Origin: UBA6918 sp040754425
GTDB taxonomy: Bacteria > Pseudomonadota > Gammaproteobacteria > Burkholderiales > Thiobacillaceae
NCBI GenBank assembly: GCA_040754425.1
Contig: JBFMCR010000019.1
Span: forward strand, 1 to 64,000
Length of the DNA: 64,000 nucleotides
Reading direction: 5' to 3'
The notes beneath the pieces are model-generated. The model did no database searches. It was not told the DNA's origin and saw only the letters and a list, made by a program, of their open reading frames with translations. The position numbers were made by a program, and so were the translations under genes. Position 1 is the stretch's first letter. Each line of letters begins with the position of its first letter. Shown here piece by piece: positions 1 to 7,596 of the stretch.

Positions 1-124
1 CCTTGAGCGTGGTGGTGCGTCTGTCCGCGTCAAGGGTTCCCTTCGCCGGGCTCCGCCCGCCCTTGACCCGGCCAGACCCACCCTGCCCGGAGCCCAGTTC
101 ACCCACTCGAAATTCAAAAGAGGC

Positions 125-282
125 AAACTTTTTCTCCCCGCGCATGTTAGTCCCAGGAGAGGGCTCCGCCCGTTTGGTATTCAGTGACGCGCGTTTCGAA
201 AAAGTTTTTCTCCTTCTTGAGGTCGATCATTTCCGCCATCCAGGGGAAGGGGTTGGTGGCGTGGGGGAAGAGTTCGTCCAGG
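125..282 (-). pseudogene. duplicated 3' end of nrdB, distal copy
   Basis: Read on the minus strand, this stretch encodes the last 45 or so residues of NrdB (from LDELFPHATNPFPW to GGALSWD) and ends in TAA at 147-149. It matches the end of the complete nrdB at 1534-1671 nearly base for base, including about 20 bases beyond the stop codon. There is no upstream part of the gene, so it cannot make a reductase subunit. It lies directly after the DUF2442 gene, whose stop is 5 bases away. It is one of three copies of the nrdB end in the first 1.7 kb. Confidence 0.85.
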
Positions 283-286
283 AGCA

Positions 287-538
287 TCATGCTGCGACCC
301 TGTTGGCATGGGTTCTGTCGCCAATGCCCATCAGCAGGTATTCAACGCTGATGTCTTCATCCAGTTCATCCCAGTGCAGACCGGTGCCACCGCCGCTGAT
401 CTCGTAGCGGGGAAGCTGTTCCGGCTTTGCATTGAGCAGACGGGGAAAGTAGGCGAGTGGGACTCCCAGCTTGCGACCATCCACCAGGTCAATCCACATC
501 ATGCCTTGCTCAAAGCTTACGGATTTAGCCAAAGAACT
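287..538 (-). CDS. DUF2442 family small protein
   Basis: A protein of 83 residues starting MSSLAKSVSF. It has the DUF2442 pattern: a short beta-rich stretch (MMWIDLVDGRKLGVPLAYFP), a central LL..KPEQLPRYEI segment and the closing GLHWDELDEDISVEYLL motif. DUF2442 genes commonly follow DUF4160 genes, and the pair is often listed as a toxin-antitoxin-like or DNA-binding module; its biochemical role is not established. The start codon overlaps the end of the upstream DUF4160 gene by 14 bases, so the two are probably translated together. A longer in-frame start at 589 would overlap the neighbour more deeply and is less likely. Confidence 0.8.
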   Translation of the reverse strand, partial: SSLAKSVSFEQGMMWIDLVDGRKLGVPLAYFPRLLNAKPEQLPRYEISGGGTGLHWDELDEDISVEYLLMGIGDRTHANRVAA

Positions 539-764
539 CATTCCAGGTACTTTCGATGATTTCACGGTTGTCGCGCACAACGCCTGCAAGCTCGGTCAGT
601 TCGTGACCGGACATGCCATAGCTGTCTGCCAGCTTTACTTCAGGCACCAGCCAGAACTTTGCTACAGCCTCACCCTTGGGTATATGGATATGCAAGGGCT
701 CGGGCGGATTGCCTTCGTTCGAATAGAAGAACAGCTTGTAGCGCAGTACGACTGGCATCGTCAA
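525..764 (-). CDS. DUF4160 family small protein
   Basis: A protein of 79 residues with the DUF4160 signature: an N-terminal MPVVLRYKLFFYSNEG, the conserved PEPLHIHIPKGEAVAKFWL block and an acidic-aromatic C-terminus. It is the upstream partner of the DUF2442 gene at 287-538 and overlaps it by 14 bases. The pair lies between two copies of the nrdB 3' end, with only 16 bases to the stop of the upstream copy. The function is unknown; the usual suggestion is a toxin-antitoxin-like or regulatory pair. The length is normal for the family. Confidence 0.8.
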   Translation of the reverse strand: MTMPVVLRYKLFFYSNEGNPPEPLHIHIPKGEAVAKFWLVPEVKLADSYGMSGHELTELAGVVRDNREIIESTWNEFFG

Positions 765-780
765 CCACCCGGCAAATCGC

Positions 781-900
781 TCAATCCCAGCTCAACGCCC
801 CACCCGTCTGATACTCGGTCACTCTCGTCTCGAAGAAGTTCTTCTCCTTCTTGAGGTCGATCATTTCCGCCATCCAGGGGAAGGGGTTGGTGGCGTGGGG
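781..900 (-). pseudogene. duplicated 3' end of nrdB, middle copy
   Basis: On the minus strand this encodes the last 39 residues of NrdB (PHATNPFPW onward to GGALSWD) and ends in TGA at 781-783. The protein sequence is the same as in the complete gene, but the last third uses different synonymous codons and a different stop codon (TGA instead of TAA). The copy therefore probably came from a different nrdB allele rather than from a recent local duplication. It lies 2 bases from the stop of the second DUF2442 gene. Confidence 0.85.
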
Positions 901-902
901 AC

Positions 903-1172
903 TCACGCTGCCCTCGGCAGGGCGAGCTGGAACCGGCCTTCAACGATGCCGCGCACAGTAATGTCTTCGTCCAGCTCATCCCAGCGCAGGGCGTAGCCGT
1001 CGAGGCGCAGCGTCACTTTTTTCAATTGTTCGTCGCTCGCCTGGCTGAGGATTTTGAACCGGTCGGCGGGGAAGCCGATCTGGCGGCCATCGGTCAGTTC
1101 GATGAAGACTCTTCGCCCTTCTACCCAGACGCGGGAGGCCAGTGCTTCAGTTTCCATCGCCGTGGTACTCAT
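903..1172 (-). CDS. DUF2442 family small protein, second copy
   Basis: A protein of 89 residues starting MSTTAMETEALASRVWVEGR. It carries the DUF2442 pattern, including VFIELTDGRQIGFPADRF and the closing YALRWDELDEDITVRGIVEG motif. It is clearly related to, but diverged from, the DUF2442 protein at 287-538, so the two are not a recent duplication. The start at 1172 is chosen because it follows the overlapping DUF4160 remnant in the usual pair arrangement and has GGAGAAATATT just upstream. A much longer frame to 1532 lacks family support. Function unknown. Confidence 0.75.
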   Translation of the reverse strand: MSTTAMETEALASRVWVEGRRVFIELTDGRQIGFPADRFKILSQASDEQLKKVTLRLDGYALRWDELDEDITVRGIVEGRFQLALPRAA

Positions 1173-1353
1173 AATATTTCTCCAGGAGTTGTATCTGATG
1201 CTCGTACACCAACCGTTCGATCTTGCGCACCTGCGCGGGCGCGACGCCTCGGCTTCTGGCCAGGGTGATGGGGTCCAGCCAGAATTTGCATTCGCCGTCG
1301 CCGGTGTCAACGTGGATGTGCGGCGGCGAGGACTTCCCCGCCCTGGGGCGGGG
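1147..1353 (-). pseudogene. N-terminally truncated DUF4160 gene
   Basis: In this frame the minus strand reads SSPPHIHVDTGDGECKFWLD and on to a TGA at 1147-1149. The PPHIHV...KFWL block is the core of DUF4160. An in-frame TAG at 1354-1356 and the absence of the usual first 20 residues show that the N-terminus is lost. The fragment overlaps the start of the DUF2442 gene by 26 bases, as in the intact pair at 287-764, so this was once a DUF4160-DUF2442 pair. Confidence 0.7.
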
Positions 1354-1458
1354 CTAGGGGTGGGGACCGCAGTCCACCCGGCAGGGCGGAAGGGTGTTCT
1401 TGATGACATTGGCACCCACTCATTTTTCAAAAGAGCCAAGAAGTTTTTAGCTCCGGCC

Positions 1459-1500
1459 GCCCGGTGCATGTGCACCGGGCTTGACTTGCTGCGCAAGTCA
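1459..1500. repeat. two adjacent hairpins downstream of nrdB
   Basis: A perfect 10-base inverted repeat (GCCCGGTGCA, 2-base loop, TGCACCGGGC) at 1459-1480 is followed by GACTTGC-TGC-GCAAGTC at about 1484-1500. They lie about 35-75 bases past the nrdB stop codon. There is no U-run, so these are not typical intrinsic terminators. They mark the junction between the complete nrdB and the inserted DUF4160/DUF2442 remnant. Confidence 0.6.
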
Positions 1501-1533
1501 GCCTGCACTGAAAACTTTTTCTCCCCGCGCATG

Positions 1534-2709
1534 TTAGTCCCAGGAGAGGGCTCCGCCCGTCTGGTATTCGGTTACGCGCGTTTCGAAAAAGTTTTTCTCC
1601 TTCTTGAGGTCGATCATTTCCGCCATCCAGGGGAAGGGGTTGGTGGCGTGGGGGAAGAGTTCGTCCAGGCCGATCTGCTGGCAGCGGCGGTTGGCGATGA
1701 AGCGCAGGTATTCCTTGAATTGGCTGGCGTTCAGCCCGAGCACGCCGCGCGGCATGGTGTCTTCGGCGTAGCGGTATTCCAGTTCGACGCCCTTCTGGAA
1801 CAGCGCCTTGAGTTCTTCCTTGAACTCGCTGGTCCACAGGTGGGGGTTTTCCAGCTTGATGGTGTTGATGAGGTCGATGCCGAAGTTGCAGTGCATGGAT
1901 TCGTCGCGCAGGATGTACTGGTACTGCTCGGCAGCGCCGGTCATCTTGTTCTGGCGACCCAGGGCCAGGATTTGCACGAAGCCGACGTAGAAGAACAGGC
2001 CTTCCATGATGCAGGCGAACACGATCAGCGACTTCAGCAATTTTTGATCGGCCTCGGGGGTGCCGGTCTTGAAGTTGGGGTTGGTCAGCGTGTCGATGAA
2101 GGGGATGAGGAACTCGTCCTTGTCGCGGATGGACTGCACTTCGTGATAGGCGTTGAAGATTTCGCCTTCGTCGAGCCCTAAGCTTTCCACGATGTACTGG
2201 TAGGCGTGGGTGTGGATGGCTTCCTCGAAGGCCTGGCGCAAAAGATATTGCCGGCACTCGGGCGCGGTGATGTGGCGGTAGGTACCGAGCACGATGTTGT
2301 TGGCGGCGAGCGAGTCGGCGGTGACGAAGAAGCCGAGGTTGCGCTTGACCACGCGACGCTCGTCCTCAGAGAGCGCATTGGGGTCCTTCCACTGGCTGAT
2401 GTCGCGGCTCATGTTGATTTCCTGCGGCATCCAGTGGTTGGCGCAGCCGGCCAGGTATTTTTCCCAGGCCCACTTGTACTTGAAGGGCACGAGCTGGTTG
2501 ACGTCGGTGGCGCCGTTGATGACGCGCTTGTCCGCGGCCTGCACGCGGCGGAACTGCGCCTGATTGTTTGCGTTCGCAAACTGCGGGGCGGGCGCGTCGG
2601 CCTGCGCGGTTTTCAGCAGCGAGGCGGGAATGGGCGGGGCACCGGCGCCGCTTCCAATGGCGGGCTGCAGGGCAGGGGTGGCGGTACGGTCGTCTTCAAA
2701 GCTCAGCAT
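1534..2709 (-). CDS. nrdB: ribonucleoside-diphosphate reductase, class Ia beta subunit
   Basis: Small subunit of aerobic ribonucleotide reductase, 391 residues. It holds the diiron-tyrosyl radical cofactor that starts NDP reduction in NrdA. The ferritin-like helical core runs from about residue 80 to 370. The radical-site motif FEEAIHTHAY gives E163, H166 and the probable radical tyrosine Y170, and RDESMH supplies further iron ligands. The C-terminal tail after EYQTGG is the part that docks in NrdA. The N-terminal 50 residues are poorly conserved. A strong site (GAGGAGGT) precedes the ATG. It lies downstream of nrdA on the same strand with a repeat-filled 319-base gap, so co-transcription is likely. 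Its last 40-45 codons are duplicated twice downstream. Confidence 0.97.
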   Translation of the reverse strand: MLSFEDDRTATPALQPAIGSGAGAPPIPASLLKTAQADAPAPQFANANNQAQFRRVQAADKRVINGATDVNQLVPFKYKWAWEKYLAGCANHWMPQEINMSRDISQWKDPNALSEDERRVVKRNLGFFVTADSLAANNIVLGTYRHITAPECRQYLLRQAFEEAIHTHAYQYIVESLGLDEGEIFNAYHEVQSIRDKDEFLIPFIDTLTNPNFKTGTPEADQKLLKSLIVFACIMEGLFFYVGFVQILALGRQNKMTGAAEQYQYILRDESMHCNFGIDLINTIKLENPHLWTSEFKEELKALFQKGVELEYRYAEDTMPRGVLGLNASQFKEYLRFIANRRCQQIGLDELFPHATNPFPWMAEMIDLKKEKNFFETRVTEYQTGGALSWD

Positions 2710-3028
2710 ATTTTTACCTCCTCATATGGGCCTGACGGGTCAGGCGGTGTTGATTCCATTTGCGCCCTCTCCCTTGGGGAGAGGGTTGGGGTGAGGGCGG
2801 AATCGTTGTATCGATGAGCCACTCTCATTGCCCGAATACTGCTTGGCCGGGGGTAGCTCGGCCTACTGCTGTTGGAGTTGAGGGGCTGGTTAATTTCTCA
2901 ACCACTTCCCCCTCACCCCCACCCCTCCCTTGCGGGGCGCGTTCCGGCTCGCACGCCGGAACCGCTCGACGGGCGCGGAGCATGCTCCGCGAAACCCCCG
3001 TCTCGCCCCCGAGGGAGAGGGGCTTTTG
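2710..3028. repeat. nrdA-nrdB gap with REP-like palindromes
   Basis: No gene is seen here. The gap holds two copies of a REP-like palindrome family: CCCTCTCCC...GGGAGAGGG followed by TTGGGGTGAGG at 2763-2800, and CCCCCTCACCCCCACCCCTC with a GAGGGAGAGGGG arm at 2909-3022. Related units recur near 34.95-35.11 kb, 52.0 kb and 59.5 kb. Such elements between co-transcribed genes can fold in mRNA and change the ratio of the two products. Confidence 0.6.
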
Positions 3029-5917
3029 TTACTGACAGGCCTCGCACTCTTCGAAGCCGGGGTCGCCGGGGCGCAGGGTGCAGGCCTTGCCGGCGATTTC
3101 CGGTTCCGGGAGCTTGGGCGCCGCGCCCATCGCGCCCATGCCGCCGCTGGCGGACACGGCATTGAGCTCGCCGCCGCGGCCGGTGGATTTCTCGGCACTG
3201 GTGGCACCCAGGGTGCGCAGGTAGTAGGTGGTCTTGAGGCCGCGCAGCCAGGCGAGCTTGTAGGTCTCGTCCAGTTTTTTGCCCGAGGCGCCGGCCATGT
3301 AGATGTTGAGGCTCTGCGCCTGGTCGATCCATTTCTGGCGGCGCGCGGCGCATTCGACCAGCCACTGCGGCTCGACTTCGAAGGCGGTGGCATACAGCGC
3401 GCGGATGTCGGCGGGGATGCGGTCGATCTTGGCGAGCGAGCCGTCAAAGTACTTGATGTCGGCGACCATGACTTCGTCCCACAGGTTGAGCTTTTTCAGG
3501 TCGGCCACCAGATACTTGTTGCTGATGGTGAACTCGCCCGAGAGGTTCGACTTCACGTACATGTTCTGGAAGGTGGGCTCGATGGAAGCACTCACGCCGA
3601 CGATGTTGGCGATGGTGGCAGTGGGGGCGATGGCCAGGCAGTTGGAGTTGCGCATGCCGTGCTGGGCGATTCTTTGGCGCAGGGCGTCCCAGTCCATGGT
3701 GGCGGAGGTGTCGCATTCCAGGTAGCCGCCGCGCTGCTCGGCGAGCAGTTTGATGGAGTCGTGCGGCAGGATGCCCCGGCTCCACAGCGAGCCGTCAAAG
3801 CTGGAGTAGCGGCCGCGTTCCTGCGCCAACTCGGTGGAGGCCCAGTAGGCGTAGTAGGCCACGGCTTCCATGGAGCGGTCGGCGAACTCGACGGCTTCGT
3901 TGGAGGCGTAGGGCACGCGCAGTTCCTGCAGCGCGTCCTGGAAGCCCATGATGCCCAAGCCCACGGGACGGTGCTTGAGGTTGGAGTTGCGCGCCTTGCC
4001 GACGGCGTAGTAGTTCACGTCCACCACGTTGTCGAGCATGCGCATGGCGGTGCGGATGGTGGACTTCAGCTTGTCCAGGTCGAGCACGCCGTTACGCAGA
4101 TGATTGACCAGGTTGACCGAGCCGAGGTTGCACACGGCGATTTCGGTGTCGCTGGTATTGAGCGTGATCTCGGTGCAGAGGTTGGAGCTGTGCACCACGC
4201 CGACGTGCTGCTGCGGGCTCCTGATGTTGCACGGGTCCTTGAAGGTGATCCAGGGATGGCCGGTCTCGAACAGCATACTCAACATTTTCCGCCACAGGTT
4301 GACGGCGGGGATGCGCTTGAAATGCTTGATCTCGCCCATGTCCGCCTTCTGCTCATAGCGGGTGTAGGCCTCCTCGAAGGCCTTGCCATATTTATCATGC
4401 AAATCGGGGCAGTCGTTGGGGCTGAACAGGGTCCACTCGCCGCCTTCCATCACGCGCTTCATGAACAGGTCGGGGATCCAGTTCGCGGTGTTCATGTCGT
4501 GGGTGCGGCGGCGGTCGTCGCCGGTGTTCTTCCTGAGCTCGAGGAATTCCTCGATGTCCATGTGCCAGGTTTCGAGGTAGGCGCAGACAGCACCTTTTCT
4601 TTTGCCGCCCTGGTTCACCGCCACGGCGGTGTCGTTGACCACTTTGAGGAAGGGCACCACACCCTGCGACTTGCCGTTGGTGCCCTTGATGCGGCTGCCC
4701 AGGGCGCGGATCGGGGTCCAGTCGTTGCCCAAGCCGCCGGCGTATTTCTGCAGCAGGGCGTTTTCCTTGATGGCCTGGTAGATGCCGTCGAGGTCGTCGG
4801 ACACGGTGGTGAGGTAGCAGGACGACAGCTGGCTGTGGCGCGTGCCGGAGTTGAACAGCGTGGGCGTGGACGACATGAAGTCGAAGTTGGACAGCACGTT
4901 GTAGAACTCGATGGCGCGCGCTTCGCGGTCGACTTCGTTGAGCGCCAGGCCCATGGCCACGCGCATGAAGAAGGCCTGCGGCAGCTCGATGCGCTTGTCC
5001 TCGATGTGCAGGAAGTAGCGGTCGTACAGGGTCTGCAGGCCGAGGTAGCCGAATTTGAGGTCGCGCGAGGCGTCGAGCGCCTGGCCCAGGCGGGCGAGGT
5101 CGTACTGGCCGAGGCGCTCGTCCAGCAGCTCGGCCTCGATGCCTTTCTTGATGTAGGCGTTGAAGTAGGACGCATATTCCTCGCCCATCTGTTCCTGCGA
5201 TACGGCATGGCCCAGCACTTCGTGGCGGATGGAATTCAGCAGCAGGCGCGCGGTGACGAAGCTGTAGGCGGGGTCCTGCTCGATGCCGGAACGGGCGGCG
5301 AGGATGAGGGCCTTCTCGACTTCTTCCATGGACACGCCGTCGTAGAGGTCGCGCACCACGGTCTGCAGGATGGGCTCGGCCTTCACTTCGTCGCCCAGGC
5401 CCTCGCAGGCGGCCTGGATGGTGGCGGCGAGCTTGGCGAGGTCGAGCGGTTTCTTCTGGCCGTCTTCCACCACGTGGATGACCTGCTCGGGCACGCCGGC
5501 GGCCTTCTTGGCGGCCTTTTCGGCGGCGCGCTCGGCGTTGCGTTTTTCCCGATACAGCACGTAGGCGCGGGCGACTTCGTGTTCGCCGGAGCGCATGAGG
5601 GACAGCTCGACCTGATCCTGCACATCTTCAATGTGGAAGGTGCCGCCGGCCGGCTGGCGGCGGATGAGGGCGGCCACCACCTGCTGGGTGAGCTGCTCCA
5701 CCAGTTCGCGGATGCGCGCCGAAGCCGCGGCCTGCCCGCCCTGCACCGCGATGAAGGCCTTGGTCATGGCGATGGCGATCTTGGACGGCTCGAAGCTCAC
5801 CACCGCGCCGTTGCGCCGGATCAGCTTGTAGTCGGCGTAGGGGCTCTCGGCAGCCGGGCTGTCCGGGGTGTCGGCGGCGGCGTGGTGAACGGCGGGCTCG
5901 GTGGCGGTTTGCAACAT
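3029..5917 (-). CDS. nrdA: ribonucleoside-diphosphate reductase, class Ia alpha subunit
   Basis: Large catalytic subunit, 962 residues, reducing NDPs to dNDPs with NrdB. Two ATP-cone domains lie in tandem at about 27-115 and 137-230, so it is the long NrdA type known from Pseudomonas rather than the 760-residue E. coli type. ATP and dATP set the activity through such cones. The catalytic core has the redox cysteine in LSSCYLTTVSDD, the NLCTEI loop with the thiyl-radical cysteine, and the partner cysteine in VCNLGSVNL. The C-terminal swinging arm ends in CEAC. The ATG has a good ribosome site (AAGGAGAGG). It heads the nrdAB unit. Confidence 0.97.
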   Translation of the reverse strand: MLQTATEPAVHHAAADTPDSPAAESPYADYKLIRRNGAVVSFEPSKIAIAMTKAFIAVQGGQAAASARIRELVEQLTQQVVAALIRRQPAGGTFHIEDVQDQVELSLMRSGEHEVARAYVLYREKRNAERAAEKAAKKAAGVPEQVIHVVEDGQKKPLDLAKLAATIQAACEGLGDEVKAEPILQTVVRDLYDGVSMEEVEKALILAARSGIEQDPAYSFVTARLLLNSIRHEVLGHAVSQEQMGEEYASYFNAYIKKGIEAELLDERLGQYDLARLGQALDASRDLKFGYLGLQTLYDRYFLHIEDKRIELPQAFFMRVAMGLALNEVDREARAIEFYNVLSNFDFMSSTPTLFNSGTRHSQLSSCYLTTVSDDLDGIYQAIKENALLQKYAGGLGNDWTPIRALGSRIKGTNGKSQGVVPFLKVVNDTAVAVNQGGKRKGAVCAYLETWHMDIEEFLELRKNTGDDRRRTHDMNTANWIPDLFMKRVMEGGEWTLFSPNDCPDLHDKYGKAFEEAYTRYEQKADMGEIKHFKRIPAVNLWRKMLSMLFETGHPWITFKDPCNIRSPQQHVGVVHSSNLCTEITLNTSDTEIAVCNLGSVNLVNHLRNGVLDLDKLKSTIRTAMRMLDNVVDVNYYAVGKARNSNLKHRPVGLGIMGFQDALQELRVPYASNEAVEFADRSMEAVAYYAYWASTELAQERGRYSSFDGSLWSRGILPHDSIKLLAEQRGGYLECDTSATMDWDALRQRIAQHGMRNSNCLAIAPTATIANIVGVSASIEPTFQNMYVKSNLSGEFTISNKYLVADLKKLNLWDEVMVADIKYFDGSLAKIDRIPADIRALYATAFEVEPQWLVECAARRQKWIDQAQSLNIYMAGASGKKLDETYKLAWLRGLKTTYYLRTLGATSAEKSTGRGGELNAVSASGGMGAMGAAPKLPEPEIAGKACTLRPGDPGFEECEACQ

Positions 5918-5992
5918 ATCCTCTCCTTACTGTGTCGGTCTGGACCTGGAATGAATGGGGTCTTGCAGTCTTTTCCAAGTACTCTCCACCGG

Positions 5993-6013
5993 TTGTCCAC
6001 AAGTTTATTCACA
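5993..6013. promoter_or_regulatory. two DnaA-box-like sites upstream of nrdA
   Basis: TTGTCCACA at 5993-6001 differs by one base from the DnaA consensus TTATCCACA, and TTATTCACA at 6005-6013 fits TTATNCACA. They lie 75-96 bases before the nrdA start. DnaA boxes at nrd promoters are known in E. coli, where they link dNTP supply to replication. Function here is inferred from sequence and position only. Confidence 0.5.
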
Positions 6014-6056
6014 ACATGTTGTGGTGTGGGTGGGAGCTGAATACAAATTCTAGTGG
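6009..6056 (-). promoter_or_regulatory. pair of NrdR-box-like sites
   Basis: A near-perfect palindrome, CACAACATGTTGTG, lies at 6010-6023, and a second, weaker ACAAATTCTAGTG-type site lies at 6042-6054. Their centres are about 32 bases apart, the three-helical-turn spacing typical of NrdR box pairs. The upstream box covers the -10 hexamer. NrdR represses nrd operons when dATP is high; its gene is not in this window. Confidence 0.55.
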
Positions 6057-6074
6057 GCAAGAAAAGACTGTCAA
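6047..6074 (-). promoter_or_regulatory. sigma-70 type promoter for nrdAB
   Basis: On the minus strand TTGACA (6069-6074) and TAGAAT (6047-6052) are separated by 16 bases. It is close to consensus and lies about 130 bases before the nrdA start. The -10 overlaps one NrdR-like box, which would let a repressor block polymerase. Confidence 0.65.
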
Positions 6075-6599
6075 CTGGGTTTGGAAAAAAAATCGATAGG
6101 GGGCAAAAAGTTCTTGTTGGGCAGGCGCCAAATCAAGGGATAGCGGGGGGGCGCCGCCTAAAAATTGCGCATGCCCACGCATTTGCTGGGCTGGCGGGCA
6201 GAAACGGCCGCACAGGCCAGCAAAACCGTTTTGTTCAGTAAAACCGTATTTTCTTATCCAGCTCCGGCAGGGCAGGGGTTAGCGCCGTTCGCTGATTAAG
6301 ACGCAGGCAGTCGGCTGGCTGGGAGCATCTGGTTGCGAGTCGTTTCAGATGCTGGTTTCCCGCGGAGAGGGAACGGACACGGCTGCTGCTGCGTTCATGA
6401 TTCGGGTTGGCGCAGTCGCCATGTCCGTTAGCTCCGGATGCCTGGACGATGAAGGCATGGCCATGACGTCACAAAGGTTTCCGCTATCATGTAGCTATCG
6501 ATGAGAAACGTAAGTTCTTGAGTAACTTCACTCCCCGGCAAGCGGGGGAGGCGTGTCGGGTTCATTCGTTTCGAATCAATAAACCATCGCCCGCGAGAA
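6075..6599. other. intergenic region between nrdA and purU
   Basis: There is no convincing gene in these 525 bases. It contains a dispersed REP-type element at about 6367-6431 (listed separately) and, at 6559-6583, a GTTCATTCGTTTCGAATCAA motif that recurs with two changes at 13028-13050. The purU promoter must lie in the last part, but I see no clear consensus. Confidence 0.5.
6369..6431. repeat. dispersed REP-type hairpin element, copy 1
   Basis: An element of about 60 bases bounded by AACGGACA and TGTCCGTT, which are inverted to each other, with further pairing inside (GGC/GCC). Two other copies are at about 51937-51985 (opposite orientation) and 59534-59592. It has no coding capacity and behaves like a REP or MITE-like repeat. 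Confidence 0.6.
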
Positions 6600-6602
6600 T
6601 TG

Positions 6603-7457
6603 ATGAAAAACACCGCCGTACTGTTGCTGTCCTGTCCCGACCAGAAGGGGCTGGTCGCGGCCATCGCCAATTTCCTGCTCACCTACAATGCCAACATTCT
6701 GCACGCCGACCAGCACCAGGATGCCGAGTTCAGGCTGTTTCTGATGCGGGTGGAATGGGAACTGCGCGACTTCAGCCTGCCGCTGGAGGACTTCGCTGCG
6801 GCGTTTGCGCCCATCGCCGAGAAATACCGGATGAGCTGGCGCCTGGCCGAGTCGGCGAGGAAACCGCGCATGGCGATCTTCGTGTCCAGGTTCGACCACT
6901 GCCTGGCCGACTTGCTGTACCGCTACCAGAGCGGCGAGTTGCACTGCGAAATCCCCATCATCCTCAGCAACCACGAGGACACGCGCTGGCTGGCCGAGAC
7001 CTACCGCGTGCCCTACCAGTACATCGCGGTGAGCAAGGACGCCAAGGACGAGGCGGAGCACATGCAGATGGCCATCCTGCACCGCGAGCAGGTGGATTTC
7101 ATCGTGCTGGCGCGTTACATGCAGGTGCTCTCGCCGCGTTTTTTGCAGCACTATGAAAACCGCATCATCAACATCCACCATTCCTTTCTGCCGGCGTTCA
7201 ACGGCGCCAAACCCTATCACCGCGCCTTCGAGCGCGGGGTCAAGCTGATCGGCGCAACCAGCCACTATGTGACCGAGGTGCTCGACGACGGGCCCATCAT
7301 CGAGCAGGACGTGGTGCGCATTTCCCACCGCGACGCGATCGAGGACCTGATCCAGAAGGGTGCCGACCTGGAAAAGATCGTGCTGTCGCGCGCAGTGAAG
7401 TGGCACATCGACAACCGCGTGCTGGTGTATGCCAACAAGACCGTCGTGTTCGACTGA
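6603..7457 (+). CDS. purU: formyltetrahydrofolate deformylase
   Basis: An enzyme of 284 residues that hydrolyses 10-formyl-THF to formate and THF, supplying formate for purine synthesis or balancing the one-carbon pool. An N-terminal ACT domain (about 1-80, TAVLLLSCPDQKGLVAAIAN) is followed by a formyltransferase-like catalytic domain. The catalytic block INIHHSFLPAF (N, H) and the downstream GATSHYVTEVLDDGPIIEQD motif with its essential Asp are intact. Length is normal for PurU. A TTG directly precedes the chosen ATG. It stands alone on the plus strand. Confidence 0.95.
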   Translation: MKNTAVLLLSCPDQKGLVAAIANFLLTYNANILHADQHQDAEFRLFLMRVEWELRDFSLPLEDFAAAFAPIAEKYRMSWRLAESARKPRMAIFVSRFDHCLADLLYRYQSGELHCEIPIILSNHEDTRWLAETYRVPYQYIAVSKDAKDEAEHMQMAILHREQVDFIVLARYMQVLSPRFLQHYENRIINIHHSFLPAFNGAKPYHRAFERGVKLIGATSHYVTEVLDDGPIIEQDVVRISHRDAIEDLIQKGADLEKIVLSRAVKWHIDNRVLVYANKTVVFD

Positions 7458-7596
7458 ACACGATGGTCTGCTGCGCGAACACATGGCGGTGTCGTCCGCT
7501 ACCGGAAGGCGATGGACGAGGGTATTTTCTGCGCCGTGTTCGACCGACAGGCGCGTCCCGGCCGGCGGCGCCCGGGCGGGGTTTCAGGGACGGGTT

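Noticed and set aside
903..1532. A 209-residue version of the second DUF2442 protein
   Set aside because: The extra 120 residues cross the DUF4160 remnant in another frame and the hairpins after nrdB; no family match.
2930..6040. A 1036-codon open frame on the plus strand opposite nrdA
   Set aside because: It is the antisense shadow of a GC-rich gene. The protein is composed of Val/Gly/His-rich low-complexity sequence with no family pattern, while nrdA on the minus strand is certain.
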